From Tridacna crocea (Eukaryota > Mollusca > Bivalvia > Cardiida > Cardiidae): DNA of 64,000 nucleotides. The notes below the pieces were generated by a model that did not search any database, was not told the origin of the DNA, and was given only the letters and a program-made list of their open reading frames with translations. Position numbers and translations under genes: made by a program. The stretch spans positions 15,596,119 to 15,660,118 of the forward strand of contig OX031071.1 in assembly GCA_943736015.1 (NCBI GenBank), in the 5' to 3' direction. Below are positions 53,007 through 63,741 of the stretch, in pieces. Within the stretch, counting starts at the first letter, position 1. Each line of letters starts with the position of its first letter.

Positions 53007-54325
53007 CATAGTCCGGTAACTATCATGAATCCATCATATTTTCTTTCAATAATTTCACGATACACAATTTAGAGCACGGGATGTCTACCTAAAACTATCC
53101 AGAAATGAAACATTCCTCCCATTATAACTACACTGACTACTTATTTGGACAAGCTGTAAAAATTAGGTCATGGATCTGTCAGATAAAGGCAGAGTGTGTT
53201 TCAACGTTGTGAAAAAAACGATTTGAACCTGTTTCGCCAGAGATAGGGCATAATTCCTTATTGTGATTTTATTTCCCATGAATTCTGCTTTTGCAATACA
53301 AATATGAAATGTACTGATCGACATACTTGCAAGTTGCAATGCCGTAGACGACAGTACTATGTACACTGAAAACGGACTTCGAAACGGATAGTTGTAAGAT
53401 GTACTTTCCAGTAGACCTTTTCTCTTGTTCGCTGCCTATAAAAGGGACAGCTTTTTTGGTTTCATTTTTCTGCAGAAAAATTGACCGGTCTGAAAACATA
53501 CCTTAGCCAAATTCTGAGATGAATTCATTCAATTCCTATCGCAGAAGGAACTTATTCGTCGTTCATTCACTCAGCATTGTAAATTGAAATATCAAGTTTT
53601 TGAAAACTTCATGTTAGATTTTTCGGATGACATTCTTTCACAAAATATAATTTTCATGTTTTTCTTATTGCTTAAAAACGTTCAGTATTTTTACTCTTTT
53701 TCCTAAATTGTTTAGACTGGTAGATACCAGGCATGCGCAAACAACTGGTTTTCATTTTTTTTTTTTTTTTTTGAAAAAGAGAGTCTTTATAGTGGCAAAA
53801 TCGAGAATCTTTTCATCGCAACACCATGATTAACGTCCATATATATGTCACAATTTGCTTTGATTAACATTTCTTTTTACTTGTTCCAATTTATAAGAGA
53901 AACAAAAGTGGCCGTTTAGAAGTTCGTTTCATTGTAGTTCTAAAAATTCATTATAACAAATGCATAATACACAGAGTATTTTCCAAACCTGACCGAAAAT
54001 AGAAAACATAAACTATCCTTCGAATTGCTGTTATCAGTTCAAAGTTGAAGACGGGGAAATAACGCTGCCCTGAGAACGATATGGTTTAATAGTTTGCGTA
54101 CTGCCGATGCCAGAAAAGGGTCAGCGATATTTGGATAAAAGTTTGATACGAATTCGATTTTGCTGTCGACATAGGGGTGAAAATTCTTGCTGGGTCTGCT
54201 GATGCCACAATGGACGGTGTAGGAAAACTTATGTCTCTTTGTGAGTAGTATTTTTTGCATGTTGAACGTCGCGATAGCATTTTGTTCGCATACTGAAGTT
54301 CTGTTTATTATTTTCCTGAACTCAG
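53007..54325. other. Lectin cluster spacer
   Basis: No lectin exons found on either strand; poly-T at about 53757-53772. The missing start exon of lectin 1 could lie here. Confidence 0.4.
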
Positions 54326-54449
54326 ATTGGTTTCTTGGACAGCCAGACGATAATCTACACGAGGACTGTGCCGATTTCTTACCCAACTTCGACTTTCAGT
54401 GGAACGACCATAATTGTACTGGGAAGCGATATGCTATACGTGAACGCAG
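54326..54449 (+). pseudogene. Orphan C-type lectin exon, opposite orientation
   Basis: Acceptor TTTTCCTGAACTCAG, then DWFLGQPDDNLHEDC, FQWNDHNC and KRYAIRERR, with a weak donor CGCAG|GTTCGT. It corresponds to the QPD/WND exon of lectin 1. The last conserved cysteine of the domain (expected in AICE) is Arg here, and I found no companion exons on the plus strand. It is best read as a duplicated, decaying lectin exon, or possibly one exon of a gene whose other parts I missed. Confidence 0.7.
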
Positions 54450-56215
54450 GTTCGTGAATGTTTTAACCCCAATGCTGCTAAGTGCGACTCACAGATCTTT
54501 TGAAGACAGTGTAGATCAAGATCAGACCACATGTCTGAACAGGACATGTCATTATCCCAAAGAGTACATTTGAAATAACAAAATTTTGGTTTTTTTCCTA
54601 TAGGATTGAAAGATTCATTGCTAGGATAAGGGTTAATCTTAAATATCTGCTGCACCGAAAAGGTGTTTGACATAAAATTACAACGCCTAAATCCGCCATT
54701 TTTCGTCACCTTTAGTTGACATATTCTGTTACATACTCATATTCTCTCAGCAATTGAAATAAAATGGATCAGGCCATCTGTCGTGAAAATACTTCTATTT
54801 GATTGAAAATAGTTTCACATTCCAAATGCCTTCTATTGGGAGAACGATATAAATAAAAATTTGCCTGTTGACCGCTTGGTTCTTGACTTTGTTTAAAAAC
54901 CTGTTCGTCTCTGGTCTTGTTCGTCCTATGATTGCACGCTATTCTCTTTGACTGTGTATGAGTATTTACCGTGCATGACGAAATAATTGATTATAATATT
55001 CGGAATTAGATCTTGACGGTTAAAGATATCTCAGAGGAACAAACTTTATCCTATTCTATACATTTACATGGTTTTTCTCTCTACCAATCATGCAACCTAC
55101 CGTCAAGGGATATTACTCTTGAATAATCAAAGACCACCAATCCTATACACAAATATTCCAAACTTTAGCATGAGCTCAATCCCTTATACATAGAAAAACT
55201 ATCCATTTGCTTAGCAGCTTTTCTTTCAAACCAATATTTGAATAGAGATATTTTTCTCTCCCTCTTTTTTCTCCAAATCATCAATTGAACATAATGGGTT
55301 CCTTAACAAACTTCCGTCACACCAGTGTTTTCAACGCTTTGACTATCAAAACTTATTGCAATCCCGTTCGAGGAACGCTTTATTTGAGTCCATAGTTCTG
55401 AAAAATGGCTGCAATACGACTAACCCATGTCAAGGAAGGGACTTTTGCAATCATTGATGGTGATTGCATGAAATCACTGACCCAAATTTTTTGACAAAAT
55501 CAGTTTTCTTTTCTTTTTCCTAGCCGTTACTGTGACACAGAAATTATTGGTTGACCACTTCCAAAGATGCATAGAGAAGTTGTAAAGAAATGAGGCGATA
55601 ATCGTTATTTTCTTTTTTTTTTTCCTGTTGCGGTTGTTGTTCATTTTTACAATATAAAGAGACTGAAAAGCATGGTACACATTATACTATTGGCCACTTC
55701 CTGACAACTTCTTTTCTGTTGTCTTTAAAAAAAAAAAAAAAACGTTTAAAAAAAGACAATCGCAAGTTTCTCCATGAAGAATTGACTGTCTTTCAGCCAT
55801 CTTGCATCACCTAGCAACTCTTCAGCAGGTGTGCTGCACCTCGATTGAATTACTACGTAAAGATCATAGCACAGTGTTCTGAAATATTCCCTCATCTAGA
55901 ACATGGTCCGAGTGTTTGGAACAGCGAATGGAATACGCCCTACCCTATCGATATTTCGATTGGCTATTTGGGTACTACCCAACCATATGAATATTCATAA
56001 GGAACGAAGATTTGCTAGTCAATTTTCCTAGAGGTGATGCATGGAGAGTTACGTAATGCTTCAAACTTCGGTTTCCAGGACGGCCAAAAGCTCGCTGAAT
56101 AACATATCCCCTGGACTGGATTAATAGAAACACCACCTTAGTTCAGATCCTATATCTATAGCATAACTTCTTTTGGTTTCAGTGTAATATACCCATTACG
56201 AACTTTCTTATCTTA
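54450..56215. other. Spacer, nothing firm
   Basis: 54500-54545 holds one arm of the AGATCAGACTGCA hairpin type. Poly-A and poly-T runs occur near 55612 and 55728. No gene seen. Confidence 0.4.
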
Positions 56216-56352
56216 TACACGTGTTATAAAATGTACACAAGCTTTCGGCGGTACAACCGCCTTCTTCAAGTGTGATCCTGTGATAGAATCACAGGATCAC
56301 ACTTGAAGAAGGCGGTTGTACCGCCGAAAGCTTGTGTATATTTTATAATTAA
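56216..56352. repeat. Near-perfect palindrome
   Basis: Arms ACACAAGCTTTCGGCGGTAC through AAGTGTGATCCTGTGAT and their exact inverse, with almost no loop, flanked by TTATAAAATGTA / TATATTTTATAA. Confidence 0.9.
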
Positions 56353-56496
56353 AAGTTACATTTCTCAAGAAGAGAATATATCATGGTTTATACACGTGTG
56401 ATATCACAATTGTGTTACATTATTTTTGACGCCATTTTGTAAGTATTTCATAGAAGTTTTGGGGTTTTATGGATATTAAAGTAGTAGTCCTGCAAT

Positions 56497-56820
56497 ACTT
56501 CTAGTGCAGCATGGCATAAAATTTCTTGATAGTTGATAAATACAAATTTAGACATATATCAAACTTTTGCACATTTTTAACCGACCAGAAATTCCTTTGG
56601 TGTCCATCTTGAAATTATTTGTTTATACTTTTGTTAGTTTCTGGAAAAGGAAGGCAATTATTATCTACCTTTGTAATGAGAATATAGTGGTTTTAGATTC
56701 ATAAAAGATAATTATAAGAAGGACAAAAAGGAAAGAGTGGCCGGGTAAAAGTAGTTCAATAATACTCATTTTTAACTATAGCATAGCTGAAAAAGCTTTT
56801 TTCTATTATGTGTCCACTGC
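56497..56820. repeat. Dispersed repeat, copy 2
   Basis: Collinear with 6382-6722; shared pieces ACCGACCAGAAATTC, GTGTCCATCTTGAAATTATT and GTGTCCACT. Confidence 0.65.
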
Positions 56821-57730
56821 CTTAACGCGGGTGCATCTATAGATAGTTTTGAATTTTCTGATCTATTGTTTGTGAAATATCGTTATGTTATAAAAAAGAA
56901 TCTTACACTCGCTGGCGTTTGAGACAATTTCTTGTTAAACTGGTCAAGAAAAAAATAAATATAAGTTCGCCAGCGACTCGTTTAAAAAAATCACATAACC
57001 CTCCTTGTTTTCAGTGTAATACAGCCATTACGAATTTTCTTGTCTCACACACGTGTGAGATAACACATTTTGACTATAATTCTTGTTGTACAGTAATGTG
57101 ATAAAAAGAATCTGACAGTCGTTGATTTTTTAGGTAAAAATTTATTAAACTCGTCCACAAAAAAATGTTATTAAGCTGGCCAAAGGCTCGCTTAATAACA
57201 TTTTTGTAGACTCGTTTAATAATTTTTTATCTCAACAACCAACTCATGTCAGATCCTATATGTCACAAGAATTTTGACCTCAAATTTTAATTAGGAACTT
57301 TGGTCAGTAATGTTTTAGAATGAAGAGTATAATTACAGAGTGTTGACAAAATACAGCACTATTTTCTTATCTCACACGTGTGTGAGACAAGAACATTCGT
57401 AATGGCTGTATTACATCGAAAACAAAGAGAGTTATGTGATAAAAAGTTGATAAATTAATCACTTCTAGGCTGAAAACAAAATCAATATATGCAAGTTTCT
57501 TTGGACATGTATGCCTCTGGGTTAACACATTTTGGACTATATAATTCTTGTTATACAGTAATGTTATAAAAAGAATCCGACACTTGTCGGGTCTTAAAGG
57601 CGAGCTTAATAATATTTTGTGGACGATTTTAATAATTTTATTATCTCTATTTAAGCCAAATCTTGTCAGATCCTATACATCTCAAACACTGGTCAACTCA
57701 TCTCAGATCCTATATATCTTTGTGACTATA

Positions 57731-58751
57731 CAGCATCTAGCCTGCTTGTTGATTGAATGACTGAAAGATTTTTTACGCTGCCTACACAGTGACAGCTTAT
57801 TTATTCATTAATCTTGTATCACGGACTTGCATCAGTACTAGGCCAAGACTCTTTGTGCCTTAAGGACGCACCCACGAAAAATCTAGTGCCTCGTGTAAGG
57901 ATTGATTATGGGGCCTCCAAGTTACGCATTGAATAGCACTGAGCACCGAGGGGTCCTAGCCTAGATTATAAAAGGCTACCAAGTAAAGCTTTCATAAAGA
58001 TTTATTTGCATCAGTCTCTTTTTTACAACAAATAGCTTAGATGATCAGAGAAGATCGAGTCACCCTACAGCCATTGTGCCCTGGTCATTGCTGAAAATAC
58101 GTTAGACAGATGAAAAACAAACAGGAGGGCCAGAGTGGCATTAACACGTATTTTTTCACATGAATTCTACATATAGATTACATTGGAAAAAAGTGCATGT
58201 TTCATCATGCTCTACGGTTCTATATAAACAATATTAAAGAATTTTCACACGTATGAATTATTGTATTAAACCTTTATACCAATCAACAAAATTTAAGGCC
58301 AGTTCATATTGAAAAGATATTCTGACGACAAAGTACTAATAAAAGCTAAATACATCAAAAATATTTCCTGTAAAGGTAGAAAACAGCGCGGGAAAAGGTG
58401 GAATTTATTAGTAACCAGGATTTCCTCCTTTTCCCAAAATCTTCCCAAAACCTCTGGCTCATAGGACCATTTAAACTCAAGATTGTATGGTAAGGTTTAG
58501 ACCTTTTACTTCTCAGATTATATTATTGGAGCTCTCTATCACAATACCGGTTTCGTTGACCCATAACCTGCTGTATACTTAAATTGAAACTTCCAAGTAC
58601 AAAGTAACGTTCTAAATCTGTAATTGGTCATTTTTTTATGGGGGGGATCTCCTCATCGAACAGTGTAGATTTAAGATCAGACTGCACAATCTGTGCAGTC
58701 TGATCTTGATCTACTCTGTCCGCTAAGGGACCTAGAGTCCCATTCAGCAGC
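57731..58751. other. Spacer with worn MITE and small hairpin
   Basis: 58262-58500 is a diverged TTAA-type MITE (GGAAAAGGTGGAATTTATTA). 58670-58725 is a clean AGATCAGACTGCACA hairpin. Confidence 0.5.
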
Positions 58752-58980
58752 TTAACCCATTACCAAACGACAACATTTTAGGCTCGTCCAAATTGAAAGG
58801 AATTGCAGACAACAAAATAAAAGTGACAAAAAATTTGAAATTTGTTTTGTGAAGGGTAGAAAACATTGTGGGAAAAGGAGAAAATGCTGGTTATCAGCAT
58901 TTTCTCCTTTTCCCACAATATTTTCTAAAAGCTTCTTTCTCAGGGGCGTCGAAAGTAGGGATTGTGTGGTAAAGGGTTAA
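58752..58980. mobile_element. TTAA hairpin MITE on the lectin 2 stop codon
   Basis: TTAA at 58752-58755 and 58977-58980, central hairpin GGAGAAAATGCTGGTTATCA. The right TTAA, read on the minus strand, supplies the TAA stop of lectin 2. Confidence 0.9.
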
Positions 58981-59152
58981 GAGTTAATCAAAGGACTAAA
59001 GTTACTAGGGACGGCAATCATGTCCCTTTTCTCACAAACTGATTGACACTTATATGTGCATCTAGCGTCACCCCACTTGTATCCTGATAATGGTTTGAAA
59101 ACAGCGCAATCTTGGTTGGAATCGAAGTCGTTTGGCTCACCCGTAAACCAGT
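58977..59152 (-). CDS. Lectin 2, EPN exon and tail
   Basis: Encodes DWFTGEPNDFDSNQDCAVFK, WGDARC and SVCEKRDMIAVPSNF, to TAA at 58979-58977. Acceptor CATTTTAG. Confidence 0.9.
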
Positions 59153-62100
59153 CTAAAATGAGACACAAGATCTACAATGTATTCATTCACCTGGGCTGCG
59201 TTTCAATCAGCTGCATAGATTTACGCAAATTGTTTTGTATTGGATACACATGTATATGTACACACATACGATGACTGCTTAGTTGGCGTAAAGTTAAATA
59301 TGCAAATATCTACTAAAATCATAAAGTTATCCAACTTGTTTTAAGACTAGATTCTCACTTCCCTTAACTGCTTATTCGTGCGTCCGCAGTTTAGTGAAAG
59401 TCAGTCCAGTGAACTAACGTAAACACAGTGTAAAACCGGAAGTAAGCATCGTACACGTGTGTGACTTGGGAGTCTGTACTTCCGGTCCAACACTATGGTA
59501 AAGGTAGCGACTAGATCGGTTCTCACGAGTACCATTCTAAAATTAGAGACTCGGTCTGTTCATCCGTAAATTAATTTGAAGTTAGAAACTTAATCTACTC
59601 ACACTTAAAACAAATCTTAAAGTAGCCACTAGATCGGTTCTAAAAGTAGAAACGCGATCGTCGCAAACGTAAATCAGACTAAAACTAGAAACTATCTGGC
59701 TCACAAGTGAACCAGTCTTACAGTAGAAAATACAACAGCTTACTCGAAAAGCGATCTAAAAGTATCAAACTTAAACCAACCTAAAATCAAAGCGTTGAGA
59801 ACGCTGAAGTGGTATTTGTCAAGGAAACCCATTGTGTGGAATTAATAGTTTGAAAGAAGAAGAAACATATTGTTCAAATATTGGCTTAAAAGTCAACCCA
59901 CTAAGCAAATTAATACCTTTTCCGTTGAAGGGAAAGTGCTCATGTACCTTAAAACTATAATTTTGAAATATCTTTAGCCTTTTACATTTAATTTCCAACA
60001 TTACAATCAATTACTTTGATCTATAAATATTCATGAGCGATCACATGGAGAAGCGCGCAAATCAAAGGACGAACAAGCCCTGGAACGAATTGGTTTGGAA
60101 CGAAAAAGCAGACAAATTTGTATCATTGCGCCAATAAAAGGCAATAAGCGATAGAAGCTATATCAAGGGTAACAACCTACGTCACAGGAAGTGATATCGG
60201 ACCTGCGCATTTACGTAACTTGTATTGAAAAGTAAGTACGATATGAAGATAGAATGAGGCTAGCTTGGGTGGATACAAACGGACTACAAAGACTCTCATG
60301 TATTTATCAAAGACATTAGATGAATACATTTAATATTCTGAAGTTTTAGACAGGAAGCAGATGTCTATATGCACAAACACTTTGACCAAATATCAAAAAG
60401 TGATTGGGTTTTAATAGTTGGTCGAAGTCTATTCTATTATTATAAGTAGTTAACAAAGTCCCTAGACATTGTACGCTTTGGAGGTCTAAAGACTTTTTTC
60501 AGATCATTTAAAGGAACGATTACAAAAAAAAACCAGCCTTACCAAACACGCTCACTGACTTTATAACAAGGGTCCGATACCACTACCTGTGACGTCACAT
60601 TGACGTACGTTGTGAGGGGTGTATATATTCAATAAAAAATAAGTATCTCAAGGATCGATGGCCTCGCCCAATGTATTTTAATATGCCATTTCAAATTACA
60701 TATCTGAGTGCTACCGAAAAACTCATTTGCCTGAGAAAAATGAGTTTAACTGGGTTTAATTCCTTCGGATTTGCACAAAATAAGATACATGGTTATCAAA
60801 ATTCAATCTTGAACTCATACGACAAATATCACAAAAATACAAACTATGGATAGGCTTACCCGAAAATAAGTCTAAAACAACATACAAGCCTACATTGGCA
60901 ATACATGTATATCATTAGCTTGCTTAGTCAATCCTGTGAGTTTTCGTGAGTCAAGTTTTGAACCGTCCAAAGAAGTCGAGTTTATCAAAAAATATATAGA
61001 CTAATTTACCTATGGCAGATCTGATGGGACATGCGAGATAAAAAGCTGTAGCCACGAAATCATGGAGATGAAAATTTGAAGCCACGAAATAATCAAGTCA
61101 TGGCCAGAAGTCGTAGTCACGAGATCTTATATCAAGACCACGAGATGAACAAAGAAATCTTCATGTCCCTTCAGTACTGTCGTACCTACCGGTAAAATTG
61201 GCTGTAATGTTTGTTCCTGTATATTTCCATACACCCTCCGTCTCAGTGTCTGTCATACCTATCCACCAGTTAGCAGCTAGGAAATAAAAATACATAATAA
61301 AATTATTATCTCCCCTGCAAACCAAGTTTATCAGTTTGCAACTGTTTCCTTTTATTTATGTCGTTGCTTTACTAAGAGAAGTTTCGACTATTGTAATTTA
61401 ATATAGACTATATGTAAGATAATATTTGCATCTAAAATTTCACAAACTATTGCCATCGAAATACAACGAGTAGATCGAAGTAGTATTTTGATACTTTTTT
61501 ACGGAGTTATTTAAACCTGAATATTCCAAAATTGCGCAAAGGATATCAAAGTTAAAAAAAACCAACATTGGTTTTCTTCAGAATTCATGAAGCAGTGGAG
61601 AGCTTTCAAGGACAGTAACTGTCTTTTTGTTACCCACTTGAAGTAAATTTCGGTACATTTTTGGATGATAGGTGCCTAGGCTGCAATTTTGGACGGTTCT
61701 GAATTCTAACGACTTGCCAGATCTGACTGGTGATACTTAAAGCCTTCTACAATCCCTTGAAAGAGGAAATAGTGGTCTTGAAAAACTCAAAGTTGGACCC
61801 GGATAATATTGGATCGTAGAAACATTGAAGCATCCATTACAATCTTGCCTGTTAGATGTCGCAGCGAGTCTAGAATGAATTTATTTTCTTGTGCTGTTTC
61901 CACATGGATCAGATGGCCACCTTGCTGGTTGCAAATTTGCTGAAAAAAAAAAAATGATCTACTGAAAGGTCTGGATAAAATGTTGCTAAAACAGAATGAA
62001 CTTGATGCATAACCTATTTACCCTCTGAAAATGCGACACACCGGCTGTCTAATTTCGTTGTATATGGGTAAATCTTAGGCCGAAACTCGAACACTTTATA

Positions 62101-63627
62101 TAGGAAAGACTTTTAATTTTTCCGCTTTTTGTTGGAATAAATAACCGAGAAAGGTTCAAATTAAGATTCCTTATTTCTGTTTTTCAGGGTGTTTCATTAC
62201 AGATGTGTTACACTTTGAGTAGGCAAAAGGTATACAGTATAGGCCTTCCTTAAAAAGGTAATTCAATAAACTTTTACTACTTCATACGTTCAAGCATACA
62301 GTTTTGTGACATGCACGGTATGCTAGGTAAGAGTGTCGATCATGTAGTCTAATTATACTGGAAAGAAAATTCTCGTGATCTGATTGGATAATATGCCCCG
62401 AACATATAGGCCTATATCGTGTATAAAACTAACGTAATTTGCGCAGTTTCCCTTTCGGGAGCCCCGTATACATGAAGTCCTACACAATCAACACAACATC
62501 CAAAATGGCGGCGTCGATCAAGATTAACATCAAAATTATGCGCCAAGCTGCACGTTTTAGCACGTATTATCAAAGTTTCAGTGCCGTCAGTTCCCACTGA
62601 CGTCAGTTTCCGTTGAATTGGGGCACTCAGAAAAAAACTTTTACTCCGTCAGTACAGTATAGTATTGCGGGATAATGTATATATGTCTCTTTGTGATATT
62701 CGATTGCATAGATGTGCACATCGAGGTTGTAATCAGTCTTGTCTCTAGAACTATTGATGCCCTGAGCTCATTTAATGTTTGAGGCTAGACTTTATCAACA
62801 TTGTATGAGATGATTTGAGGTTGAATAGTGTAACTTGGCACTTTTCTCTTAAAACCAGTATTGAAGACGATGCAAGTATTTCAGGGTAGATATTTGGTAG
62901 ATCTAGCTCTTCCTTTGAAGCAAAAGCTTAGGCCAGCACTTTTTGGTAAGTTACACGTGGTTTCAGATAGGTACAACAACCCACACAGCCCATGTATCGT
63001 GTTGAAATAGTTGAACAGCAAGGTTTTTTTCGAGGAGGATCTTGAAAATAGAGCCACCATGGCTTCCCCACTCACCGGCTCATTTTCATTAGTTTTTTTT
63101 TTGTTATCGTTGTTGTCTCGAGGACATTGTGCATGAAGGCCGGCCTCAGACACAGATGAGCCTTGAAAAGCATCAATAGTTCCAAAGGTGAGACGGGTTA
63201 CAATCTAGATGTGCGCATCGGTGAAAGCGAATCTAGGGCACCCTAATGGTCCCATTACATACAGAAAATTTATCAAAGCAAAAAGTTTCAACTCAGGTCA
63301 GCCAGCACGGCTTTGAAGGCTGACGTTGGTTGATGCATTATGCAAATTGCAGAACATGAAAAACATCGAAGAAAACCACTATATCTACCTGAGCAATAGA
63401 AAACACTTCAGGAACTGTTCTAAACCAATAACAACTGTTCATATACTCAGTCCAACCGCTCGGACATCGGGCATGCGCAGTGATCAATAGGGAGACTGAA
63501 AAGAAACTTTTTTTTTTCCAAAACTTGCAATTTGATACTTATATATTTAAAAAAAAATAACCTTCGCCGTGTAGCAAGTCGCTATACAACTGGAGGCCAA
63601 ACAGTAAAACAACCGCGAAAAATACAT
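58977..63627 (-). CDS. Lectin 2: secreted C-type lectin, EPN type
   Basis: Exons on the minus strand: possible start 63627-63591, then 63495-63389, 61939-61849, 61276-61190, 59152-58977. The signal peptide would read MYFSRLFYCLAS plus SLLITAHA; the domain follows with RCPSGWTEYMNSCYWF, ICNQQGGHLIHVETAQENKF, WWIGMTD, GEPNDFDSNQDC, YKWGDARC and SVCEK. EPN is the mannose-type sugar motif; WND is changed to WGD. Exon sizes match lectin 1, so the two are tandem duplicates. The tail DMIAVPSNFSPLINS differs from lectin 1 and ends at a TAA within a MITE's TTAA. The start exon is uncertain because its donor (CCA|GTTGTA) is weak. Confidence 0.87.
59511..59770. repeat. Seven-unit array of copies of the lectin exon border
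   Basis: Units of 39-40 nt (one of 24) begin at 59511, 59551, 59590, 59630, 59654, 59693 and 59732. The consensus is close to CGGCTCACACGTAAACCAGT followed by CTAAAAGTAGAAAC. The same text occurs once at the lectin 2 exon border (59127-59165, GGCTCACCCGTAAACCAGTC), spanning its splice acceptor. Confidence 0.75.
59785..60056. repeat. Copy of the lectin 2 upstream region
   Basis: Collinear and close in sequence to 63742-64000, including GTACCTTAAAACTATAATTT and AATTTCCAACATTACAATCA. It lies in the intron before the last exon of lectin 2. Confidence 0.85.
60057..61189. other. Lectin 2 intron, nothing recognised
   Basis: AT-rich; no exon or named repeat. Confidence 0.4.
61190..61276 (-). CDS. 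Lectin 2, WIG exon
   Basis: 87 nt. Encodes AANWWIGMTDTETEGVWKYT through ANFT. Acceptor TTATTTCCTAG, donor ACCG|GTAGGT. Confidence 0.9.
61849..61939 (-). CDS. Lectin 2, helix exon with GC donor
   Basis: 91 nt. Encodes QICNQQGGHLIHVETAQENK through LRHLT. Acceptor TTTTTTTTTCAG. The donor reads ACAG|GCAAGA, a GC-AG intron; no GT donor gives the right frame and size. Confidence 0.85.
62340..62680. mobile_element. TATACTG-ended element, inverted relative
   Basis: Shares CACAACATCCAAAATGGCGG, CACTGACGTCAGTTTCCG and TTGGGGCACTCAG, in inverse order, with 8024-8395. One end is worn. Confidence 0.6.
63389..63495 (-). CDS. Lectin 2, first domain exon
   Basis: Encodes SLLITAHARCPSGWTEYMNS and CYWFRTVPEVFSIAQ. 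Acceptor TTTTTCTTTTCAG, donor CAG|GTAGAT. Confidence 0.88.
63591..63627 (-). CDS. Lectin 2, candidate start exon
   Basis: ATG then YFSRLFYCLAS, ending one base into a codon as the next exon requires. Joined, it gives a good signal peptide ending AHA. The intron would be 95 nt. The donor GTTGTA is weak. Confidence 0.35.
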
Positions 63628-63741
63628 ATGATCTAAGTACTATGAGTTTACTATTCTTTTACAAAAGATATCTACCTAGATTATGATACAAAGATCGACC
63701 GAGAAGCCAAAATTCCAATATCATTGCCATACAGTGTATTT

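Larger units (their letters stand above)
56040..57730. repeat. Nest of related repeats
   Basis: Motifs CCAAAAGCTCGCTGAATAAC, GCCAAAGGCTCGCTTAATAA and TCAGATCCTATA recur at about 56090-56150, 57165-57260 and 57590-57710. CACACGTGTG blocks occur at about 57045 and 57375. Together they suggest two or three copies of one palindromic element, with the dispersed repeat 56497-56820 between them. Confidence 0.55.
61277..63388. other. Lectin 2 introns
   Basis: 62340-62680 is an inverted relative of the 8024-8395 element. 63276-63345 holds a short repeat (AAAGTTTCAACTCAGGTCAG). The remainder is plain AT-rich DNA apart from the exon at 61849-61939. Confidence 0.45.
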
